NCBI GenBank assembly: GCA_030830385.1
Contig: JAURNA010000072.1
Location: 1 to 9,765, forward strand
DNA: 9,765 nt
Origin: Crocinitomicaceae bacterium
GTDB taxonomy: Bacteria > Bacteroidota > Bacteroidia > Flavobacteriales_D > Crocinitomicaceae
Reading direction: 5' to 3'
This document shows, piece by piece, positions 1 through 7,218 of this stretch (position 1 is the stretch's first letter; the number at the start of each line of letters is the position of its first letter). The position numbers and the translations under genes were made by a program. The notes beneath the pieces are model-generated. The model ran no database searches and was not told the DNA's origin. It worked only from the letters and a program-made list of their open reading frames with translations.

Positions 1-708
1 ACCACGGTGCCGAACGTGTCCTATCAAGCCTATTTGAAGCGAGACCCGGAAAGCGCGATCATCGTTAACAACCCATCCGAACTGCCCGATCCGGCAGCCA
101 TGGAATTCATCGAAGAACCGTACATCCGTGCTCAGGTAATTACGAAATCCGACTATGTTGGTCAAATTATGACCCTATGCATTGAAAAACGAGGTGAATT
201 GACCAATCAGGTATACCTGACACAGGATCGAGTGGAGATCACCTTCGAAATGCCAATGGGTGAAATCGTGTTTGATTTCTACGATCGTTTGAAGACGGTT
301 TCTCGCGGTTATGCGTCATTTGACTACCACCCGATTGGATATAAAAAATCGGATTTGATCAAAATGGATTTGCTCCTAAACGGTGAGCAGGTGGATGCAT
401 TGTCTGCGCTCGTTCACCGAAGTAATGCCTTTGATTTGGGGAAGAAAATTTGTCTGAAACTAAAAGAACTCATCCCGCGTCAGCAGTTTGAAATTCCCAT
501 TCAAGCGGCTATTGGAGCCAAAATCATTGCTCGTGAAACCATCAAAGCCCTGCGAAAAGACGTCACGGCGAAGTGTTATGGGGGTGATATCACACGTAAA
601 CGAAAGCTTCTGGAAAAGCAAAAAGCGGGTAAAAAACGTATGCGTCAGGTAGGTAAAGTGGAAATTCCCCAGGAAGCCTTCCTCGCAGTACTGAAACTCA
701 ACGATTAG
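1..708 (+). CDS. lepA: Elongation factor 4 (LepA), C-terminal part; 5' end outside window
   Basis: LepA/EF4 is a ribosome-associated translational GTPase that acts in the cytoplasm and is thought to back-translocate or assist assembly of stalled ribosomes. The reading frame is open from base 1, so the 235 residues seen are a C-terminal fragment of a protein that is usually about 600 residues long; the GTPase domain lies off the window. Recognisable LepA stretches are CIEKRG (about residue 61 of the fragment), the EF-G-like domain segment FDFYDRLKTVSRGYASFDY, the LIPRQQFEIPIQAAIGAKII segment, and the LepA-specific basic tail CYGGDITRKRKLLEKQKAGK followed by KRMRQVGKVEIPQEAFLAVL. The first GTG (base 7) is internal, not a start. 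The gene converges with the DUF3108 gene and ends 12 bp before a hairpin. Identification is by recalled family sequence and is very secure. Confidence 0.97.
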   Translation, partial: TTVPNVSYQAYLKRDPESAIIVNNPSELPDPAAMEFIEEPYIRAQVITKSDYVGQIMTLCIEKRGELTNQVYLTQDRVEITFEMPMGEIVFDFYDRLKTVSRGYASFDYHPIGYKKSDLIKMDLLLNGEQVDALSALVHRSNAFDLGKKICLKLKELIPRQQFEIPIQAAIGAKIIARETIKALRKDVTAKCYGGDITRKRKLLEKQKAGKKRMRQVGKVEIPQEAFLAVLKLND

Positions 709-720
709 TATCGAAGAAAA

Positions 721-744
721 AATAAGGGCGTTTCCACCCTTATT
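721..744. terminator. Bidirectional hairpin terminator between convergent genes
   Basis: A perfect 8-bp inverted repeat (AATAAGGG at 721-728, CCCTTATT at 737-744) encloses an 8-base loop. It sits 12 bp after the lepA stop and 17 bp after the end of the opposing DUF3108 gene. On the minus strand the stem runs straight into TTTTTTC, a good rho-independent signal. On the plus strand the following tract (TTCCTTAT) is weaker. It probably serves both genes. Confidence 0.8.
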
Positions 745-761
745 CCTTATGCGTTGGTCGC

Positions 762-1547
762 CTAGTTGATCTTGCTGCTCAACTCATTGTTCAAACCACT
801 CCACTCGACAAGATGCAGTTTGACGGTTCCAACAGGTATTTTTGCTTTTACCAGCACTGGAATCTTATTCTTGTCAGCCGTTACCCAGAATTGAACGTCG
901 TCTTCTTTCTTAAAATAACGTCCGGTTTGAACAACGGGAACAAATTTATGACACGTAAATTTTCCTTTCCGGATTCTAATCTCTTCGTCGCCTACATACT
1001 TGATCTTTAATTTGTACACTTCATCGTCCATGAAACAATCAAATGAAAAGACCTTCCCTTTCTTCATGCCCTTAAAATTGAGCGTTCGTGCTTTGTAAAA
1101 GGATGAAATCATATCCTGACATCCCATCTTTATAGCAAAGTCCTTCTTTCCATTATTGACCTTACTGTAATTTTGCTTGAACGTGTAGTACTGATTGATT
1201 TTGTATCCACCTTCGTCTACATCGCGCTTAAAATACCAGGGCATGATTGATTTCTGATCAATGTAGCTTTGATATAGATCATTCACTTTGTAGAAAGCGT
1301 TGAAACCTCCAAGGGTCCGACCCGTTGCTTCCACGTGATGAAGAGCCCGATCCCCTCCTTTTTTACTCGTAGATTTCACCTCCAGCACTGCTTCTCCTGC
1401 GTCCATAAATCCATACGTTATGCGATAGCGCAAACGCTCTCCCTGTTTAAATGCAGTATTTGAGACCGATGGGTACGTAACCCCGGAAGAGCTGGTCATT
1501 CCCAGCGCTATGGCGACTAACCCGATTGCAAACAGATATTTTTTCAT
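762..1547 (-). CDS. Secreted DUF3108 domain protein
   Basis: This is a 261-residue exported protein of unknown biochemical role. I place it in the DUF3108 family from GERLRYRITYGFMDAGEAVL (residues about 36-55) and the GCQDMISSFYKART segment (about 143-156), which match the pattern of that family as I recall it. The start at 1547 is chosen because MKKYLFAIGLVAIALGMTSS is a proper signal peptide. The longer frame to 1739 would add 64 residues with no signal character, would cross a terminator and would overlap the end of the preceding gene. Upstream of ATG there is only an A-rich stretch (AAAAAATAAAG), with no clear Shine-Dalgarno. The gene stands alone: it has terminators before (1632-1661) and after (721-744), so it should have its own promoter in 1548-1631, where I found no exact TAnnTTTG box. 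The protein is mainly beta-strand-like and basic, with Cys in the mid and C-terminal parts. A periplasmic or envelope location is inferred. Confidence 0.88.
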   Translation of the reverse strand: MKKYLFAIGLVAIALGMTSSSGVTYPSVSNTAFKQGERLRYRITYGFMDAGEAVLEVKSTSKKGGDRALHHVEATGRTLGGFNAFYKVNDLYQSYIDQKSIMPWYFKRDVDEGGYKINQYYTFKQNYSKVNNGKKDFAIKMGCQDMISSFYKARTLNFKGMKKGKVFSFDCFMDDEVYKLKIKYVGDEEIRIRKGKFTCHKFVPVVQTGRYFKKEDDVQFWVTADKNKIPVLVKAKIPVGTVKLHLVEWSGLNNELSSKIN

Positions 1548-1590
1548 GAGTTCAGCTTTATTTTTTAGAGAGTACAAAGCACGTGCCAAA

Positions 1591-1604
1591 AAAGCAATTG
1601 CTTT
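1591..1604. promoter_or_regulatory. 14-bp perfect palindrome upstream of the DUF3108 gene
   Basis: AAAGCAATTGCTTT is its own reverse complement and lies 44 bp upstream of the DUF3108 start codon, in the short gap where that gene's promoter must be. It could be a binding site for a dimeric regulator. It could also be chance in an AT-rich leader, because no second copy occurs elsewhere in the window that I noticed. Confidence 0.3.
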
Positions 1605-1631
1605 GGTATCAGTATACAATATAAACGAAAA

Positions 1632-1661
1632 AACCCTGACGTTCTTGTGGAATCCAGGGTT
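1632..1661 (-). terminator. Rho-independent terminator after the 1140-residue T9SS cargo gene
   Basis: Read on the minus strand, AACCCTG (1661-1655) pairs with CAGGGTT (1638-1632). The stem may be extended internally by TTC/GAA pairs, and TTTTTTC follows directly. It begins 22 bp after the TAG stop at 1684 and separates that gene from the DUF3108 gene. Confidence 0.85.
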
Positions 1662-1683
1662 CAGTACTTTTAGCAGAAGCGAT

Positions 1684-4600
1684 CTATTGGGGTTCTGCGA
1701 CCACAAAGCGACGCACAATTCGGTTGTCCTCGCTATCAATTACATCAAGGTAGTACACGCCGTACTCCAGGCGGCCTGACACATTGAGTTCAATCTCTTC
1801 CGATGTAGTGATGTCACTGAAGATCAATTTCCCTTTGCTATCGACAATGCTTAGGTCAATCTCGCCTTTCCAATCACCTGTGAAACGCACGGTGAACAAT
1901 CCGGAATTCGGATTGGGATGCAAATCAAGGAATACATTCAATCCATCTACATCCGGAATTCCAACTGTTGATCCAACGAAAACTGTAAGTGAGTCCTGAC
2001 ACCCATTGGTATCTGTAACAACCACACTGTAGGTTCCACTTATGAGATTGAATAGGTCCTGTGTTGTTTCACCATTGCTCCAATCGTAGGTGTATCCGGG
2101 TGTCCCTCCGGTAACGGATAAGTCAATGCTTCCATCATTGCCGAATGTTTCGTCCGTAACATTTGCGCTCAGGTTCATGGGTAGTGGACTTGGGATGAAT
2201 ACATCATCTGTTGCAGTACATCCGACGGAATCCGTAACCGTAACGGTGTGGTCTCCTCCACTGAGTGCTGTCGCCAATGAACCCGTTTCTCCATTCGTCC
2301 ATTGGTACGTATACATTCCAGCTCCTCCTGTAGCAACAGCCTGTGCCGTTCCAGTGGAGTTGTTCCAACAAAGTGATCCTGTCGAATCGACTACCGTTAC
2401 ATCCAGATCAGAAGTAACCGTGACCACAAACGAGCACGTCGCTGTATTTCCTCCGTCATCCGTTGTTGTGTACGTTACTGTCGTTGATCCAATCGGAAAG
2501 TTGTCGCCGGAGTCATGTGTTGAAGTTGTGGTAACTGAGCAGTTGTCATTCACGGTTGGTGGCGTCCATGTAACGTCTGCCGAACAACCTGCTGCATTTG
2601 CTATAATGTTGATGTCAGAAGGGCACATTGCAAATACCGGAGTTGTTGTATCCATTACGGTCACAGTAGATGTACATGCATTTGCATTTCCGTTTACATC
2701 CGTAACGGTCAGGGTTACTGTGTTGGCCCCGATGTTGGCACACGCAAATGAACTCACGTCGATCAATGTGGATGCTACACTGCAATTGTCTGTTGAACCA
2801 TTGTCAATGTCTGCCGCCGTGATTGTTGCATTTCCTGATCCATCGAGATAGACGGTCATGTTCTGACAAGACGCCACCGGGCTTACCGTATCGACAACGG
2901 TTACTGTAGATGTGCATGAAGACGTATTTCCGCTTACATCTGTAACGGTCAGGGTTACTGTGTTGGCTCCGATGTTGGCACACGTAAATGAACTCACGTC
3001 GATCGATGTGGATGCTACACTACAATTATCAGATGAGCCCGCGTCGACATCACCTGCAGTAATGGTTGCATTACCAGACCCGTCGAGGTAAACGGTCATG
3101 TTCTGGCATGATGCCGTTGGCGTTACACTGTCGATTACCGTTACCGTCGAAGTACAGGTCGATGTATTACCACTTCCGTCTATAACGGTCAAAGTTACTG
3201 TATTCGCGCCTGTCGTGGCACACGAAAACGACGTTTGACTTGCGGTCAATGATACTGAACCGCAATTGTCTGTTGATCCATTGTCTACGTCTCCGGGTGT
3301 AATGTTCGCATTGCCGGATCCATCCAGATATACCGTGAGGTTTTGGCAGACTGCCGTAGGCGTAACGCTATCGATAACTGTTACCGTTGAAGTACAGGCA
3401 TCCGTATTTCCACTTCCGTCCGTTGCAGTTAGCGTAACGGAGACCGTTCCAACATCAGCACACGTAAAAGAGGTTTGACTGGCGGTAAGTGTCACGGTAC
3501 CACAATTATCTGTTGATCCGTTGTCTAAATCCGCTGCAAAAATGGAGGCATTTCCTGTTCCGTCGAGGTATAATGTTAGATTTTGACACACAGCCGTTGG
3601 TGAAACCGTATCCACGACCTGAACTGCAGATATACATTGATCCGTGTTTCCAGCATCATCTGTAACCGTTAAGGTGGATGTCGTAAAACCAAGATCGGCG
3701 CATGTGTATGTGGTTGGTGACGCTGATAAATATACAGTTCCCCAGTTATCCGTGGATCCATTGTCGATGTCGGCAGCCGTGTGGCTTGCATTTCCTGAAC
3801 CGTCGAGATAAACGGTAATGTTCTGGCAATTTGCATTTGGAGGCGTCGTATCCTGAACCCGGAAGTAATTTCGATAGACACCGTAAAAATCATTATCGGG
3901 CAATGAATGTCCGGTTGATCGGTCTCCTCCCTGCCAAACGACAACCAGGTCCGTGGCGTCTGTGGCCTGAGCTACCGAAGAGAATTGCTGATATTCGGTG
4001 GTCGTTGAGTTTATGAGACGATCTGCATCTGTAAGCGTACCGTCACTTTTCATGTGACGGGCGTACACCCCAGTACGGTCGCCATCGTTTGAATCATCGG
4101 TCCACGAGAAAATTACTTTTCCTTCACGGGTTCTGGTCATGGAAGAATGACCTTGAGCTCCAGCCGTCGTTGTTGCCACTTGAGTTTCCAAGCCAAGTGT
4201 AGCTCCCGTGTTATCGTAGCGCTGCGCGTAGATTCCGAAATGGTCTCCATCCTGACCGAATGAAGACCAGGAAATCACGAAATTGCCGAGTGAATCCGTA
4301 ACTACAGCAGGCTCTTCCTGGTTTCCACTTGTGGTGGTATTGACCAACATTGAACCCGTAATTAGCGTGTGCGAAGCATCGTAGACAGAGGCATATACCC
4401 CTTCTCCGTCTCCATCGGTTCCTTCTTCCTGCCATGTATAGACATACATGTTTTGTTCTGAAACTCCAACATCCGGGTGATTAATGTGTGTGCCTGCGGT
4501 TTCGGCGATTGTTTGAACAGCAGCCAGGTTTACTCCGGACCCATTGAAGTATCGTCCATCGATCCGGAATTCCTGATCACTGACTTCGTGCGACCAGGTT

Positions 4601-5106
4601 GCCACAAACAGATCATTCCCCCCGTCCACTTTTGGGTGCATTTGATCACCGGCAGTTGTTGAGTTCAACCGAGAGGCGGTTGTAATTGCCGTACCGTCGA
4701 CGTCGTACAATCTTCGGTAACAATCCCACCCCTGTGCATTGTAATTTTCACTACTCTGCCAAACCACGGTGAAGTATCCTACCGTCGGTTCCCATGCTAC
4801 ATCCGGGAAGCGCTGGTCTCCAGTTATTGTTGAATTGATTTGATAGGGTGCAACCCGCACGGTGTGGTCCGCATTGTAGATTTGGGCATAGATTCCATAT
4901 CCATCGCCGTCCTGACCGTCGCTTTCCCAAACGACCATGTAGTTTCCGGCAGAATCCATTGCCACAGCGGGATTCTGCTGTGCATTCGCCGTTGTGGTAT
5001 TCACAAGATCATCTGTTGTGGACGTGATGATCTGGGCATGCCCATACAGACAGCTAACTACAGCCGCCAGTCCGAGTAAATATCGTGTTGATGTAGCGCG
5101 CATCAT
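1684..5106 (-). CDS. Modular T9SS cargo surface protein: propeller-like repeats, Cys-rich repeats, HYR-like, SprB-like repeats, type A sorting domain
   Basis: This is a 1140-residue secreted protein. Visible parts in order: signal peptide (about 1-24, ending GHAQ); seven repeats of about 55 residues (36-417) that suggest a seven-bladed beta-propeller; five repeats of exactly 80 residues (from Cys 427, 507, 587, 667 and 747), each with a CQN...YLDGSGNA opening; a HYR-like domain (about 821-898, with DNC and GNTATCSF); two SprB-like repeats (about 908-971 and 978-1044, with GGxxxYTYxWxNGETT and VTDxxGC signatures); and a T9SS type A C-terminal domain (about 1058-1140) with the HPNPNSG motif and a GVYYLDV strand near its end. 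By family knowledge the sorting domain directs outer-membrane export and anchoring or release. The start could be Met1 or Met2 (5106 or 5103). It follows the fibre gene by 19 bp, so the two are probably co-transcribed, and a terminator follows. No catalytic domain is visible. An adhesin or surface scaffold role is inferred. Confidence 0.93.
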   Translation of the reverse strand: MMRATSTRYLLGLAAVVSCLYGHAQIITSTTDDLVNTTTANAQQNPAVAMDSAGNYMVVWESDGQDGDGYGIYAQIYNADHTVRVAPYQINSTITGDQRFPDVAWEPTVGYFTVVWQSSENYNAQGWDCYRRLYDVDGTAITTASRLNSTTAGDQMHPKVDGGNDLFVATWSHEVSDQEFRIDGRYFNGSGVNLAAVQTIAETAGTHINHPDVGVSEQNMYVYTWQEEGTDGDGEGVYASVYDASHTLITGSMLVNTTTSGNQEEPAVVTDSLGNFVISWSSFGQDGDHFGIYAQRYDNTGATLGLETQVATTTAGAQGHSSMTRTREGKVIFSWTDDSNDGDRTGVYARHMKSDGTLTDADRLINSTTTEYQQFSSVAQATDATDLVVVWQGGDRSTGHSLPDNDFYGVYRNYFRVQDTTPPNANCQNITVYLDGSGNASHTAADIDNGSTDNWGTVYLSASPTTYTCADLGFTTSTLTVTDDAGNTDQCISAVQVVDTVSPTAVCQNLTLYLDGTGNASIFAADLDNGSTDNCGTVTLTASQTSFTCADVGTVSVTLTATDGSGNTDACTSTVTVIDSVTPTAVCQNLTVYLDGSGNANITPGDVDNGSTDNCGSVSLTASQTSFSCATTGANTVTLTVIDGSGNTSTCTSTVTVIDSVTPTASCQNMTVYLDGSGNATITAGDVDAGSSDNCSVASTSIDVSSFTCANIGANTVTLTVTDVSGNTSSCTSTVTVVDTVSPVASCQNMTVYLDGSGNATITAADIDNGSTDNCSVASTLIDVSSFACANIGANTVTLTVTDVNGNANACTSTVTVMDTTTPVFAMCPSDINIIANAAGCSADVTWTPPTVNDNCSVTTTSTHDSGDNFPIGSTTVTYTTTDDGGNTATCSFVVTVTSDLDVTVVDSTGSLCWNNSTGTAQAVATGGAGMYTYQWTNGETGSLATALSGGDHTVTVTDSVGCTATDDVFIPSPLPMNLSANVTDETFGNDGSIDLSVTGGTPGYTYDWSNGETTQDLFNLISGTYSVVVTDTNGCQDSLTVFVGSTVGIPDVDGLNVFLDLHPNPNSGLFTVRFTGDWKGEIDLSIVDSKGKLIFSDITTSEEIELNVSGRLEYGVYYLDVIDSEDNRIVRRFVVAEPQ
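2629..3828 (-). repeat. Five tandem 240-bp (80-residue) repeats inside the T9SS cargo gene
   Basis: Residues 427-826 form five units of exactly 80 residues with no insertions or deletions. Each unit opens with CQN(I/L/M)T(V/L)YLDG(S/T)GNA and includes (S/D)xDN(C/W), a (S/T)xxCA motif, and a CxSxVxVxD(T/S) end followed by xxP. Four Cys recur at unit positions 1, 29, 43 and 65. Unit 1 has Trp instead of Cys at position 29 (residue 455). Units 1-3 share a S/TASxTxxxCA core, while units 4-5 share SIDVSSF or LIDVSSF, so two subfamilies exist. The fold is presumably HYR/Ig-like by analogy with the following HYR-like domain. Confidence 0.93.
3856..5001 (-). repeat. Seven propeller-like repeats of about 55 residues
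   Basis: Residues 36-417 divide into seven units starting near 36, 91, 148, 200, 256, 311 and 366. Most open with an N(T/S)TT-like segment, continue with a strand ending in VVW, SW or TW, then a loop that in units 1, 4, 5 and 6 carries (Q/T/N)DGD, then GIYAQ, GVYAS or GVYAR and an xYD or similar turn. The DNA copies are diverged, so the array is old. Seven blades of this size fit a closed beta-propeller, but that is inference from spacing. Confidence 0.75.
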
Positions 5107-5125
5107 ATCAGAAGCGATTAACTGG

Positions 5126-7000
5126 TTATCGTTGATCTTCCGTCGATGCCTCGATAGATGATTCTGTTTCTACTTTGTTTTCGACGTTCGTGACTTTCTG
5201 TTCTAATTCGGCCATGCGCCGTTCATATCCGTTCAATGCGTCTTCGTATCGCTTCAAAAGTGCCTCTTGTTGTTCGATGGTTTCTTTTTGTACAGCAATT
5301 TGATCCGCCTGCTCCGCGACTTTCTCATCCAACTCTTGCATGGCCTTCACCATTGGAACCACAAATTCCGCGTACCGAAGTCCGAACATGTCGTACTCGT
5401 TCTCCGGAACTTTTACTCCCGAAAAATCATATCCAAGCTCCTCCGACACGTCGAAGACCTCCTGGGCGATGAATCCCGAATAGACTACGTCTTTCTTCTC
5501 CGAAAAATCCAAATCGTCCTGACAACTGAATTCACTTAGTTTTTCCAAGTCAAAATTGTAGGTGACCGGCCTGAGCCCTCTTATGAAGTCAAGACCCGGA
5601 ACATTCTCCGAGACATTGGTTTTGAACCTGCCATCTGAGGTGGCTGTCCAGTTGACAGGACCGCCTATACTCGTGGTGGAACTATTTCCAATATACACTT
5701 CATTGTTGTTGGAAACCGTGGTTCCATGACCAATGGCTATTGAGTTTGAACCCGAAACAGATGTTCCGAAACCGAGCCCGATGGACCTGGTTCCACTCAT
5801 GGATGACAAACTGCCTATGACTACGCTCGAATCGGACGATAATGCTGTTGTATATCCCATTCCTATCGAGCTCTGAGCCGCGTCCGCTACGGCACTTCGG
5901 CCGAGTAATATGTTATTGTCGGAATTATTCTGTACAATCGCTGACCGGCCTATGTAAATATTGTTTCCATTAACTGTCGATAACCCATCGTACGCATTGT
6001 ATCCGATCCCTATGTTGTATTCGCTACGAACATCTACTTGTGAACCAATACCCACTGCTCCGGTCCCGCGTGCATCCACAAGAAACCCGAGAGCAACAAT
6101 ATCATTGTTGTTGATGTAGGCATCATATCCCATGAAGGTATTGTTCGATCGATTCGTATTACCGAAATCGGCACGAGCCCCCATCCCCACGTTATAGTCT
6201 CCCTGACGGTTTGTATAACCTGCATAGGAACCAACGTATGTATTTTCCATACCATCTGAATAATTGTTGGTTCGGCCGTTGTCATAACCAGCATAGTTTC
6301 CAATGAACGTGCAGTGGCTCGCGTGTTCAGAACCAGCCCCAGTACCGTGTCCAATCATGGTGTTACCTACACCATCACTGTTGTCGATTCCTGCCGAGTC
6401 ACCAACCGCAGTATTCCAGAAACCATCGCGGTTATCGTATCCAGCCTCGTTTCCAACAAAAGTGTTTCGATAACCAGTCGTGTTTGTTCGGCCGGCGTTA
6501 TTTCCAAGGAAGGTATTATCACTTGCCGTTGTGTTGTTGTACCCTGCATCCTCTCCGAGGAAGACGCAATCAGACCCGGTTGTGTGGTAACGACCAGATT
6601 CCTCGCCGATAAACACGTTGTCCGCCCCTGTCGTGAGACTCTCACCAGCTTGTGTTCCGATGATTACCATATCTGTTCCCGTCATATTAACAGCTGCACG
6701 CGTACCTATCACTGTGTTGTCTACACCCGTAGTCAGCGAGTATCCTGCATCGGCTCCGATGAAGATATTATCCCAGGAGTTGGTTGCGTTATACCCCGCC
6801 CGGTATCCAAGGAATGTATTGTACGAGCCCGTTGAATTTATGTATCCGGCAGAATCACCGATGTAGGTATCATAATCTCCGGTGGTGTTTCCGTTACCGG
6901 CACCCGCTCCTAAAAATTCATTTCCTGTCTGTGCCATGGAGTTGGAAGCCAGACAAACAGCAGTAGCTGCCAAAAGACATCTGTAGATCGTTTTCATCAT
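5126..7000 (-). CDS. Trimeric fibre-like surface protein with YadA-head-like repeats, S74 self-cleaving chaperone domain and coiled coil
   Basis: This 624-residue protein has a signal peptide (about 1-24, ending SMAQ). Residues about 41-295 carry 17-residue repeats of the form NTF(L/I/V)GxxAGY, with the conserved Gly at 48, 65, 82, 99, 115, 132, 149, 166, 183, 200, 217, 234, 257, 274 and 291. Residues 363-438 change to 14-residue SIAIG-type repeats like the YadA head. An S74/endosialidase intramolecular chaperone domain begins at WTATSDGRFKTNV (451-463). Ser455 and Lys460 have the spacing of the known Ser/Lys dyad, and cleavage would fall just before Ser455. The domain continues through LRPVTYNF, YSGFIAQEV and LRYAEFVVPMVKAMQEL. 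A coiled coil follows (about 551-612). There is no T9SS sorting domain. By family knowledge, the C-terminal part folds a trimeric beta-helix and is then released. Met1 or Met2 may be the start; no Shine-Dalgarno is visible. It is the first gene of a pair with the T9SS cargo gene. Confidence 0.92.
   Translation of the reverse strand: MMKTIYRCLLAATAVCLASNSMAQTGNEFLGAGAGNGNTTGDYDTYIGDSAGYINSTGSYNTFLGYRAGYNATNSWDNIFIGADAGYSLTTGVDNTVIGTRAAVNMTGTDMVIIGTQAGESLTTGADNVFIGEESGRYHTTGSDCVFLGEDAGYNNTTASDNTFLGNNAGRTNTTGYRNTFVGNEAGYDNRDGFWNTAVGDSAGIDNSDGVGNTMIGHGTGAGSEHASHCTFIGNYAGYDNGRTNNYSDGMENTYVGSYAGYTNRQGDYNVGMGARADFGNTNRSNNTFMGYDAYINNNDIVALGFLVDARGTGAVGIGSQVDVRSEYNIGIGYNAYDGLSTVNGNNIYIGRSAIVQNNSDNNILLGRSAVADAAQSSIGMGYTTALSSDSSVVIGSLSSMSGTRSIGLGFGTSVSGSNSIAIGHGTTVSNNNEVYIGNSSTTSIGGPVNWTATSDGRFKTNVSENVPGLDFIRGLRPVTYNFDLEKLSEFSCQDDLDFSEKKDVVYSGFIAQEVFDVSEELGYDFSGVKVPENEYDMFGLRYAEFVVPMVKAMQELDEKVAEQADQIAVQKETIEQQEALLKRYEDALNGYERRMAELEQKVTNVENKVETESSIEASTEDQR
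5687..5914 (-). repeat. 14-residue YadA-head-like repeats in the fibre protein
   Basis: Residues 363-438 contain NILLG, SSIGMG, SVVIG, SIGLG, SIAIG and EVYIG strands. The closing Gly lies at 367, 382, 396, 410, 424 and 438, so the last four steps are exactly 14. This is the spacing of YadA-type head repeats, which form a left-handed trimeric beta-roll. They sit directly before the S74 domain. Confidence 0.8.
6116..6880 (-). repeat. About fifteen 17-residue (51-bp) repeats in the fibre protein
   Basis: The conserved Gly of the NTFxG strand recurs every 17 residues from 48 to 291. There is one 16-residue step (99 to 115) and one 23-residue step (234 to 257), where GRTNNYSDG is inserted. The consensus is NTFLGxxAGYxxTTGxx. 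DNA copies are diverged, so the regularity is kept at protein level, presumably by a repeating solenoid or beta-roll fold. Confidence 0.88.
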
Positions 7001-7056
7001 AATTCGTATAGGTTTGAAGAGACTCGCTTATCAGGAAAATTCTACCCGAATCTACT

Positions 7057-7064
7057 CAAAGATA
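7057..7064 (-). promoter_or_regulatory. Candidate Bacteroidota -7 box for the fibre / T9SS cargo pair
   Basis: On the minus strand TATCTTTG matches TAnnTTTG exactly and lies about 57 bp upstream of the fibre start codon, downstream of the previous transcription unit's terminator. This would give a leader of about 50 bases. The nearest upstream TTTG (7078-7081) is only 13 bases away, shorter than the usual spacing, so the -33 element is doubtful. Confidence 0.5.
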
Positions 7065-7144
7065 GCAAATAATACTTCAAACTCCATATACGGTACGTTG
7101 TAAGGTATACCGTTTGACTTATTCTGATCCCCAATGAAAACCTA

Positions 7145-7172
7145 AAAAGCCTCTCAAAATCGAAAGGCTTTT
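7145..7172 (-). terminator. Rho-independent terminator after the tail-fibre-like gene
   Basis: AAAAGCCT (7145-7152) and AGGCTTTT (7165-7172) form a perfect 8-bp stem with a 12-base loop. On the minus strand the stem ends in TTTTT and then AGGTTTTC. It lies 47 bp beyond the stop at 7219. The flanking A and T tracts make it nearly symmetric, but no plus-strand gene precedes it. The 217-bp gap 7001-7218 otherwise holds only the promoter region of the next gene pair. Confidence 0.8.
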
Positions 7173-7218
7173 CTAAAACGAAAAAGAAATTTATTTATCC
7201 GCTTAATGATGTTTCAAA

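Noticed and set aside
1548..1739. N-terminal extension of the DUF3108 gene to 1739
   Set aside because: It would overlap the end of the T9SS cargo gene, cross its terminator and bury a good signal peptide 64 residues inside the protein.
2090..2851. Long plus-strand open frame (253 residues) opposite the 80-residue repeat region
   Set aside because: It is antisense to a clear T9SS cargo gene. The repeated coding sequence keeps the opposite frame free of stops, and the translation has no recognisable domain or signal peptide.
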